Part shown: piece by piece, positions 1 through 5,581 of the stretch
Position numbering within the stretch: the stretch's first letter is position 1
How the letters are laid out: the number at the start of each line of letters is the position of its first letter
Source: NBML01 sp029939535
GTDB taxonomy: Bacteria > Desulfobacterota > Desulfobacteria > Desulfobacterales > Desulfobacteraceae
Assembly (NCBI GenBank): GCA_029939535.1
Contig: JAOZST010000197.1
Location: 1-6,946, forward strand
Direction: 5' to 3'
Length of the DNA: 6,946 bases
The notes under the pieces: generated by a model
What the model was told of the DNA's origin: nothing
The model's input: only the letters and a program-made list of their open reading frames with translations
Databases searched by the model: none
Program-made: the position numbers and the translations under genes

Positions 1-293
1 TTTTTGTAGCGTTAATGAGTTTATCGTTGTAATTTATGCAGAAGGGTACTTCATGTTACAAAAATTTTATTAAACCACTGATATTACGTTTATTTTTCAA
101 TGGCACAGGTCGAAAGATTTTAAAATACCCATCTATCAATTTTTTAACGGTCCCTGATCTTGGCGCAAAAATTTCCACCATGCGATATTATCAGGTTAAA
201 AATCCAATATGCACATACATCCCAAGGATGCAGCAGGATATGAATGTCAATCATATACAATAGCATTTCAAGGCATAAAAAGCACTGCTTAAG

Positions 294-316
294 AGCTGTT
301 CGGCTGCCTGGCAGCT
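294..316. repeat. GC-rich dyad upstream of the nuclease gene
   Basis: AGCTG at 294-298 pairs with CAGCT at 312-316, and two further G-U pairs are possible. Alternatively, GCTGCC at 303-308 and GGCAGC at 310-315 form a near-perfect 13-base palindrome. The 11-mer GGCTGCCTGGC at 302-312 recurs at 1459-1469 in the hairpin after the nuclease gene. This could be the end of an upstream transcription unit, an unclassified repeat, or chance. No T-run follows, so a classical intrinsic terminator is unlikely. Confidence 0.4.
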
Positions 317-353
317 TTGATATACATTCGTCAAACATGCTTCTTAAAAAGCA

Positions 354-401
354 CCCCAACCCCCTTGCAAGCCCAAAAAGGGGGGACACAAGCGAGGGGG
401 G
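354..401. repeat. C-rich/G-rich imperfect inverted repeat with A5 centre
   Basis: A C-rich arm (354-374, with runs of 4, 5 and 3 C) is followed by AAAAA (375-379) and a G-rich arm with two runs of 6 G (380-385 and 396-401). CTTG in the left arm can pair with CAAG in the right arm, and CCC/GGG closes the centre. The arrangement, and the pseudo-peptide it encodes (NPLASPKRGDTSEGG), are typical of short dispersed intergenic inverted repeats in many bacterial genomes. That likeness is from general knowledge; the copy number in this genome cannot be seen from one window. A role in transcript folding or termination is possible but not shown. Confidence 0.55.
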
Positions 402-546
402 AATATCAATGCTAAAGACAAAAGCATTTGCCTTTCAAAACTGACTCTTCAAAGACTTCTTAACAGGATTATTTATTTATGCTCCAAGCCGTGTTCACTG
501 CCACTATTTTTTGTTTTTTTGTGATTATTTTTTTAACTTTTTTAAA

Positions 547-551
547 AAGGA
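547..551 (+). promoter_or_regulatory. Ribosome binding site favouring the start at 560
   Basis: AAGGA, preceded by further A residues, lies 8 bases before the ATG at 560. The in-frame upstream ATG at 479 has only AGGA (465-468) at a 10-base spacing in a T-rich context. This is the main reason to prefer 560. Confidence 0.5.
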
Positions 552-559
552 CCGCAAAA

Positions 560-1432
560 ATGCAAAATAACTTTATCTCTTTCCAGCAACTCATGAATGC
601 AAAGAAAAACACTGGATTTATTTACATTCTTACAAATCCATCTTACATAGGCTGTGTTAAGATTGGTAAAACGGCCAGGATGCCAGGCTACAGAGCTGCT
701 GAGCTTTCAAGCAGCTCTGGTGTACCGACACCCTTTTCTGTTGTCTACAGTCGGCTTGTTGATAATCACAGTGAGATTGAAAACAAAATCCATAAAGCGC
801 TTAAGGATTTAAGAAGAAGTGGTGACCGAGAATTTTTCGATCTGGATGCAACAAAGGCAAAAGAACAGGTTGAAGAAATCATTAATGCCCGTTTTTGTGC
901 CGAATATGATGGGACAACCTATAGGCAAAAACAGGAAGCCATATGGGCTATATTTTTTGATTGGTTAAAAATCCCATATGACTACTATATCACGGAGCCC
1001 ATAGAAGTCGGGGAATGGATGAAATTTAGACCCGATTTCTGGCTTCCTGAGCAGGATTGCTACGTTGTTATAAGCCAGGATCTTTTTGGAAGCGATGCCG
1101 GGATGATGATCGCTTATTGTTTTGCACAAAAAACCAAAAAAGTGATCGTTCAGCTCTTTGACTGTGAGCCTGGCATCTCATATGGCGGAAAAGTCATGAC
1201 TTTTCATTCCGGGTATTATATCACCCCAGAAGGGGATTATGATGGCTCCATTGAGTGGGGCATCTGCACAAAATGCAACTCAACTCATCTGGGGCACTTG
1301 GGGACTGCAATCTTATGTGACAGTGAATTCTGGTCACCGGCTCAAGATAATTGTGGTTGTTTGGTGTCAAATGAACCTATGAATCCATTATTGGCATATG
1401 CTTACAAGAGTGCAAATAGCTTTCTCAAATAA
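560..1432 (+). CDS. GIY-YIG (T5orf172-type) nuclease fused to a degenerate PD-(D/E)XK-like domain
   Basis: This is a predicted DNA-acting protein of 290 residues. Residues 19-96 fit the T5orf172/Mug113 branch of the GIY-YIG superfamily: GFIYIL (19-24) and VKIG (33-36) stand for the GIY and YIG strands, followed by conserved Arg45, Glu74 with His78 (E-x3-H), and Glu91 in REFFDL. Residues 121-200 resemble a restriction-endonuclease-like fold: YRQKQEA with Glu126, then RPDFWLP with Asp159. Where the E-x-K strand is expected the protein reads YVVIS (168-172), so the catalytic Glu and Lys appear replaced. The tail has Cys236-x2-Cys239, Cys253, Cys265 and Cys267, suggesting a metal site, and ends in LLAYAYKSANSFLK, as in similar proteins I know. 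An in-frame ATG at 479 would add 27 residues forming a membrane-anchor-like segment, but its ribosome site is weaker. The gene stands alone, so its cellular role (repair, defence or mobile-element function) is unknown. The GIY-YIG assignment is firm; the second domain is an inference from motif order. Confidence 0.85.
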   Translation: MQNNFISFQQLMNAKKNTGFIYILTNPSYIGCVKIGKTARMPGYRAAELSSSSGVPTPFSVVYSRLVDNHSEIENKIHKALKDLRRSGDREFFDLDATKAKEQVEEIINARFCAEYDGTTYRQKQEAIWAIFFDWLKIPYDYYITEPIEVGEWMKFRPDFWLPEQDCYVVISQDLFGSDAGMMIAYCFAQKTKKVIVQLFDCEPGISYGGKVMTFHSGYYITPEGDYDGSIEWGICTKCNSTHLGHLGTAILCDSEFWSPAQDNCGCLVSNEPMNPLLAYAYKSANSFLK

Positions 1433-1437
1433 TAAGT

Positions 1438-1470
1438 AGCCAGGCGGCCGGGCAGAGAGGCTGCCTGGCT
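1438..1470 (+). terminator. 12-bp GC-rich hairpin after the nuclease gene
   Basis: AGCCAGGC (1438-1445) is the exact reverse complement of GCCTGGCT (1463-1470). Pairing continues inward through G1446-T1462, G1447-C1461, C1448-G1460 and C1449-G1459, leaving a 9-base loop. It begins 5 bases after the stop codon, the expected place for transcript end formation. No T-run follows directly (the next bases are GCAGGAGAAA), so it may be a stability or Rho-assisted element rather than a strong intrinsic terminator. It shares GGCTGCCTGGC with the dyad at 294-316. Confidence 0.5.
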
Positions 1471-2109
1471 GCAGGAGAAAGGTGGTATGTTTTATATATA
1501 GGAAATTTGGTTGGTGATATAGTTGGCCTTCTGAAATTTTGGGTTTTGATATGTTTTATGGGGGTGGTACATGACATGGAGCTGGAGTTTCGGGGGTGTT
1601 TTTTATCTTCAATTATGTAGTTTGGGATCTTGGTTTATTTAATGGAATTCAAATTAATACCAGCACACAACATCACATGTTTTAAAAATTCTCTTGAAAA
1701 AACTGTTCTTGTTCGATATATACTGTAGCAAATTCCAATATCCTGCAAAAAAATAACTGTGTTCCTGGTACCATGTTGAAAAAAAGGCCCTATATCAGAC
1801 GTTGGAGAGCTCTATTACAATTTGGTGGTGGATTTTAGCTGTAATTTCTTTATTTTATAACAATAGATTATAGAGATCAAGGAGTAATTGAATTGTCAGG
1901 ATGAAGGCATGTATTTTATTCTACCTCATGAATTAGGCACTTTAGGTGTCAGATGTATACACGGTCCATTTTGCTTATTTTTGTAAACCTTCATAAATTA
2001 AAAGAATAAAATATATCTGCGTTACCAACGTTTGTCCTGCTTGATTTGTATTTCCCGTAGGAAGAATTAATCAATTACCAATCAAGATGTTCCCAATTGC
2101 TCTGATAAA

Positions 2110-2137
2110 TTGAAATATTTGTTCTCAGCGCTATCAA
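2110..2137 (+). promoter_or_regulatory. Possible sigma-70-type promoter of the secreted-protein operon
   Basis: TTGAAA (2110-2115, five of six consensus bases) is followed after 16 bases by TATCAA (2132-2137, four of six). This would leave a leader of about 50 bases before the ATG at 2193. The surroundings are very AT-rich, where such matches arise by chance, so this is weak. Confidence 0.25.
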
Positions 2138-2180
2138 TAAAAATGTTTAATTAGACCATAATATAAATTTTATTCATTAT

Positions 2181-2185
2181 AGGAG
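2181..2185 (+). promoter_or_regulatory. Ribosome binding site of the lyase-like gene
   Basis: AGGAG followed by AAAAGGC lies 7 bases before the ATG at 2193. The downstream gene has a nearly identical arrangement (AGGAGAAAAA, 6 bases before its ATG). Confidence 0.75.
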
Positions 2186-2192
2186 AAAAGGC

Positions 2193-5100
2193 ATGAAATT
2201 GTATTTATTGGCAATTAAAGTTCTTATTTTTTCTTTCATATTACTTTTTTATTCACCTTTGTTTGGCGCGGTTAATTCTTCTGTTATCTTATCGGTAAAG
2301 GAACGTACCGGTGTTGATCGTATCAATGAATATGTGAGTTTTGGAGTACCTGTTCCGCTTGATTGGGATATCAAAAATACATCAACGCTGAGAATAAGCA
2401 ATTCTCAAGGCGTGCCCATTCCTGCCCAGTTCAGCATTCTTGCCCGCTGGAAAGGTCATGCAGAAGTCACATCAGCGCCGGCAAAATGGGTATTGATTGG
2501 ATTCTTCGCGGATGTATCTGCAAATGCTACTGAAATCTTTACTCTGGATCGCAATGGTCCGGGCACAAGTTTCTCACCTGCCATTTCAGTCGATAACACG
2601 TTACCGGATAAACTGATTATTGATACCGGGGACGCTATATTTGAAGTAAATAAAACGGGAAATGAAAATCTGATAAACCAGGTTACGATTCAAGGGAGAA
2701 AATTATTAATCCCATTGAATTCAGCCAGTGCCATCGATTATGATCCCATGGGAGCTGTTAGTATAGTGGCTGGTGGGACTCCAAACACCACACCCCGAAC
2801 AAGATCCGTTGTAGTGGAGCGGCAGGGAACCTTAAATTGTGTGGTAAAAATCACCGGAAGTATTATTGGTGATACATTTAATCCTGTGCTTGATTATACG
2901 GCACGGCTGTTGTTTTATGCCGGATCATCTGATGTCCGGCTTGATTTCATTGTGGAAAATAATCATCCGGTTATTGAAAGTGATGGTGCGCCGACAAATA
3001 TCCATGCGCAGGGTGACATAAACAGTGTTTATATCGGAGGCCTGAAACTGGCCATGCAATTGGCGGATTCGGGCTCAAGCCTAAGGGTTAGAACGGAAAA
3101 AAACGTTGATCTGACCCAACCGTCTTCTTTTGTAAAATTATATCAGGATTCCAGCGGCACTGATTATTGGGATGTCTATGTCGGGGATGTGGGGTGGGGT
3201 ACGTCGGAAAGTCCGCTGGCGCCGGCAACTCCAAGACTTCAGTCCTACTGCTCTCAAAAAGGGTTTACCGTAACAGGCCCCAGTACTTCGGCAACAGGAG
3301 ATCAGGCTGTCGGGTGGATGTCAGCATCCATCACGTCCGGACCGGGGATTTCCATCAGTTATCGGGATTTTTGGCAGAATTTCCCCAAAGCCATCCAGGT
3401 AGAAACTGACGGTACGATTTTTGTGGACCTTTTCCCAAATGGATCCCGGTTCAGGCACAACCTCAGGGTAGGAGAAGAAAAAACACATACAATGCTATTT
3501 CGGTTTAATTCAACACCCATCACTTCTGACGAGGCAGAAAATCTTGCCCTGGCCTTTAATACTCCTTTGTTTGGTGTGGCTCCGGCTTCCTGGTATGTCG
3601 ACTCTAAAGCTTTGGGCAGTGTTCCAGAGGCAAATTCAACAAAATGGCCGCTCTATGAAAACTATGTGAATGTGGCATTTAAACCCAACCCGCAATTTGA
3701 TCCGCAAACAGATGATGCCGGATATGGAAACACAACTCTAAAGGAAACCATAGAAAAATATAATTTTTTTGGATGGCAGGATTATGGAGATGTTCCTCTG
3801 GATTATGAGGCATTCGGCCCGAACCAGGCAGGGCAGATGAACTTAAAGTACTGGTATGTTTACGGTATGTTTTTACAATTTTGCAGATCTGCTGAACTAA
3901 ACTGGCTTGATCTTGCCTTACCTGCTGCCCGGCATGAGGCAGACATTGATTTTTTACATATTCCGGATTCAGGTATCCAGCACTGGGCCCATGGCAGTTA
4001 TTTTGGGCACAGCGATCATGATGAACCTGGAAACACGAACCCCAACAGAAATTATAATTCGCCGTCTGTGGATCTTTTTTATGGTGTTCCTGACCTATTA
4101 TTGTCGTATTATCTAACGGGGGAGCAGCGTTTTAAAGATACCGCCCTTGAAGGGTTGGAAGCAATGGCCAACCTTTCGCAGTTCAGTAATTTTTCCTATC
4201 CTGTTTTTTATCGTGAAAGAGCGTGTTTGATTTTTGGATATTTGGAAGGGTATAAACAGACCGGCAACTCTCAATGGCTGACCAATATGAAGACGATTAT
4301 TTCGCAGACAATGAATCTTTCTAATAAAGACTGGATGACTGATCCCTTGAATTATTCCCCCCCCCCAGGCGGGCCTGAGGGTGAAAGCGAACGGGTTTCA
4401 AGTTTTCAGGTTAGCCAGACATTATGGACTATCGGCCGGTATCTTGATTTCTGCGAAGAATATAATTTAACAGATGATACCGGTGCTGTTAATTCCCTTG
4501 AAGCATATGGGGATTTCATCATAGACCATTTAATGAAAGAAATTTCATCATACCTTAACACCTATCACCCGGGTGAATTTACACAGAACGAACTGAACGC
4601 TTATTCTGGTCATTATGCGGTTGTCGATAGTATCTGGTTTACAGCTGATTTTGAAACATATTTGGAAATAAACAACTGGGCGCTTCTTGTCGCTGATACT
4701 CTGACATATATTTATAAATACTCGGGAAAAAAAAAGTATCTCGATGCTGCACAAAAATTGTATCTCACCGGAACACTTGACCAGGTCTGGCTGGGAGATC
4801 CCCCTGTATATATAGCATCAAAAGACCTTGTCAATTCATGCAATTTTGGTCTGGTTTACATGAATGAAACAAACCAAACCACAACCAATGATTGTGAAAC
4901 CAATGAGTATCCGTCAGCGCCAGTGCTGACATCCCCGTCCGGAATTATTTTGGATATGACACCGGAACTGATATGGGATGAAGATACGAAGGCCACTTGG
5001 TATCAAGTCTATATTAGCCATACATCAGACAACTCAAAATATGTTCAATGGTATGAAATTGAAGATAATGATTCAACCGCTCCAGATGTGAGTTGTTCTG

Positions 5101-5528
5101 AAGGTAAATGTTCGGTTACGCTTGGTTCTGCATTGAAAAACGGTGAGTATGAATGGTGGGTCAGAGGATGGAACAATTGTGGTAATGGAGACTGGAGCAA
5201 CGGAATGAGCGTTACCGTACAAAGCGAAGATACTCCTCCATCAAAAGTCACTCAAAGCACACCATCAGGAACCACACAAGACTCCTCACCAACATACACC
5301 TGGATTGAAGATCCTGCTTCCACCTGGTATAAATTTTGGATAGGATTTCCCAATGGAGACCGGATATTTGCCGAATGGTTTGATGCTATTGATATCTGTG
5401 CTGGTGGTAATTGTTCTGTCACTCTTGAATCAGAATTAATAGATGGAGAGTATGAGTGGTATATCAAATCCTGGAATGACTATGGAAGGATTTGGAGTGA
5501 TGGGATGAGTTTTACGATTACTGATTAA
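2193..5528 (+). CDS. Secreted exo-rhamnogalacturonan-lyase-like protein (PcRGLX/YetA type) with two C-terminal Trp-rich repeats
   Basis: This is a predicted exported polysaccharide-active protein of 1111 residues. Residues 1-26 are a signal peptide: a Lys at position 2, a long hydrophobic core, then YSPLFGA. Residues of about 28-270 match the N-terminal RIFT-barrel domain of the PcRGLX/YetA family (NEYVSFGVPVP, then IPAQFSILARW and KWVLIGFFADV), followed by a second beta-rich part to about 450. Residues of about 480-890 resemble the family's (alpha/alpha) barrel, with NFFGWQDYGD (524-533), HWAHG (597-601) and HSDHDEPG (606-613); these His, Asp and Glu residues are candidates for the active cleft or metal binding. 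After a Thr/Asn-rich linker, two repeats (908-1009 and 1014-1111) carry a conserved TWY, C-x4-C and EYEWW/EYEWY pattern. No C-terminal membrane or sorting signal is visible. Characterised relatives cleave rhamnogalacturonan I from the chain end; the substrate here is not known. A run of 10 C at 4357-4366 lies within the barrel. The SGNH-like gene follows 53 bases later with a near-identical signal peptide, so the two are probably co-expressed. Confidence 0.92.
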   Translation: MKLYLLAIKVLIFSFILLFYSPLFGAVNSSVILSVKERTGVDRINEYVSFGVPVPLDWDIKNTSTLRISNSQGVPIPAQFSILARWKGHAEVTSAPAKWVLIGFFADVSANATEIFTLDRNGPGTSFSPAISVDNTLPDKLIIDTGDAIFEVNKTGNENLINQVTIQGRKLLIPLNSASAIDYDPMGAVSIVAGGTPNTTPRTRSVVVERQGTLNCVVKITGSIIGDTFNPVLDYTARLLFYAGSSDVRLDFIVENNHPVIESDGAPTNIHAQGDINSVYIGGLKLAMQLADSGSSLRVRTEKNVDLTQPSSFVKLYQDSSGTDYWDVYVGDVGWGTSESPLAPATPRLQSYCSQKGFTVTGPSTSATGDQAVGWMSASITSGPGISISYRDFWQNFPKAIQVETDGTIFVDLFPNGSRFRHNLRVGEEKTHTMLFRFNSTPITSDEAENLALAFNTPLFGVAPASWYVDSKALGSVPEANSTKWPLYENYVNVAFKPNPQFDPQTDDAGYGNTTLKETIEKYNFFGWQDYGDVPLDYEAFGPNQAGQMNLKYWYVYGMFLQFCRSAELNWLDLALPAARHEADIDFLHIPDSGIQHWAHGSYFGHSDHDEPGNTNPNRNYNSPSVDLFYGVPDLLLSYYLTGEQRFKDTALEGLEAMANLSQFSNFSYPVFYRERACLIFGYLEGYKQTGNSQWLTNMKTIISQTMNLSNKDWMTDPLNYSPPPGGPEGESERVSSFQVSQTLWTIGRYLDFCEEYNLTDDTGAVNSLEAYGDFIIDHLMKEISSYLNTYHPGEFTQNELNAYSGHYAVVDSIWFTADFETYLEINNWALLVADTLTYIYKYSGKKKYLDAAQKLYLTGTLDQVWLGDPPVYIASKDLVNSCNFGLVYMNETNQTTTNDCETNEYPSAPVLTSPSGIILDMTPELIWDEDTKATWYQVYISHTSDNSKYVQWYEIEDNDSTAPDVSCSEGKCSVTLGSALKNGEYEWWVRGWNNCGNGDWSNGMSVTVQSEDTPPSKVTQSTPSGTTQDSSPTYTWIEDPASTWYKFWIGFPNGDRIFAEWFDAIDICAGGNCSVTLESELIDGEYEWYIKSWNDYGRIWSDGMSFTITD
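4357..4366 (+). repeat. Homopolymeric C10 tract inside the lyase-like gene
   Basis: Ten consecutive C encode the end of a Ser codon and three Pro codons (NYSPPPGG, Ser at residue 722). One added C brings TGA at 4376-4378 into frame within four codons. One lost C leads to TAA at 4468-4470 after about 34 altered codons. Either slip would remove the rest of the barrel and both C-terminal repeats. Such tracts are known switches in phase-variable genes, but also a known place for sequencing errors. Confidence 0.9.
4914..5219 (+). repeat. Trp-rich C-x4-C repeat, copy 1 (residues 908-1009 of the lyase-like protein)
   Basis: A module of about 100 residues with landmarks in this order: LTSPSG, PELIWDED, ATWYQVYI, VQWYEI, CSEGKC (C-x4-C), LKNGEYEWWVRGWN and WSNGMSVTV. 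It aligns end to end with the next repeat and with the end of the downstream protein. The pattern suggests a beta-sandwich of fibronectin-III-like size, probably a surface or carbohydrate-binding spacer. The two Cys could form a disulfide after export. Confidence 0.8.
5232..5525 (+). repeat. Trp-rich C-x4-C repeat, copy 2 (residues 1014-1111 of the lyase-like protein)
   Basis: The same landmarks as copy 1: STPSG, PTYTWIED, STWYKFWI, AEWFDAID, CAGGNC (C-x4-C), LIDGEYEWYIKSWN and WSDGMSFTI. It ends two residues before the stop, so the protein finishes on a complete module. Confidence 0.8.
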
Positions 5529-5534
5529 CTTAGG

Positions 5535-5546
5535 AATATTAATATT
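5535..5546. repeat. AT-rich 12-base palindrome in the operon spacer
   Basis: AATATTAATATT is both a perfect palindrome and a tandem 6-mer. It lies in the 53-base gap between the two secreted-protein genes. It is too AT-rich to act as a terminator, which fits read-through from the first gene to the second. A protein-binding site is possible but equally may be chance. Confidence 0.3.
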
Positions 5547-5570
5547 GTTTATAAAAACTCTCATAGCCAA

Positions 5571-5575
5571 AGGAG
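5571..5575 (+). promoter_or_regulatory. Ribosome binding site of the SGNH-like gene
   Basis: AGGAG (within AAAGGAG) lies 6 bases before the ATG at 5582. It supports this start, which also places the signal peptide correctly. Confidence 0.75.
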
Positions 5576-5581
5576 AAAAAT

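Larger units (their letters stand above)
1..559. other. Gene-poor leader region with dispersed-repeat character
   Basis: I see no gene here that I can support. The open frames on both strands are short, lack a Shine-Dalgarno sequence, resemble no family I know and partly run through repeats. From about 276 the stretch is dense in dyads and short direct repeats: the 10-mer TAAAAAGCAC occurs at 276-285 and again at 345-354, a GC-rich dyad lies at 294-316, and a C-rich/G-rich inverted repeat lies at 354-401. The last 80 bases (479-559) are T-rich and could be read as an N-terminal extension of the downstream nuclease gene. The promoter of that gene should lie in this stretch, but no convincing -35/-10 pair was seen. 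Confidence 0.6.
1471..2192. other. AT-rich intergenic region without a recognisable gene
   Basis: About 720 bases separate the nuclease hairpin from the lyase-like gene. No frame on either strand gives a protein I can support. The longest stretches are around 40 codons (for example 1471-1620, mostly hydrophobic residues and lacking a credible start with ribosome site). Composition is clearly richer in A and T than the flanking genes. No tRNA, rRNA or riboswitch pattern was seen. The 3' end must contain the control region of the secreted-protein operon. A small RNA or a decayed gene remnant cannot be excluded by eye. Confidence 0.6.

Noticed and set aside
56..181. Short - strand frame of 41 codons starting MVEIFAP
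   Set aside because: It looks slightly protein-like but has no ribosome site and stop codons directly upstream. I cannot match it to a known gene fragment.
36..263. Open frame of 75 codons on the + strand
   Set aside because: No Shine-Dalgarno sequence before the ATG, no family resemblance, and a biased composition expected of AT-rich non-coding DNA.
144..389. Open frame of 81 codons on the - strand
   Set aside because: Its start lies inside the C-rich/G-rich repeat and it has no recognisable domain, so it is most likely produced by the repeat.
244..444. Open frame of 66 codons on the + strand
   Set aside because: It reads through the inverted repeat, giving the typical repeat-derived peptide NPLASPKRGDTSEGG, and lacks a ribosome site.
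1871..1960. AAGGAG-like sequence near 1880 as the start of a small gene
   Set aside because: The frames following it stop within a few codons (for example an 11-residue peptide from the ATG near 1901).
1433..2192. Integron-type attC site or CRISPR-like repeats around the lone nuclease gene
   Set aside because: I looked for paired core sites and for regularly spaced repeats and saw neither. The GC-rich dyads do not have the attC layout.
4727..4735. Run of 9 A in the lyase-like gene as a second slippage switch
   Set aside because: It encodes an ordinary Gly-Lys-Lys-Lys stretch, and A-runs of this length are common in AT-rich genes. The C10 tract is the much stronger candidate.
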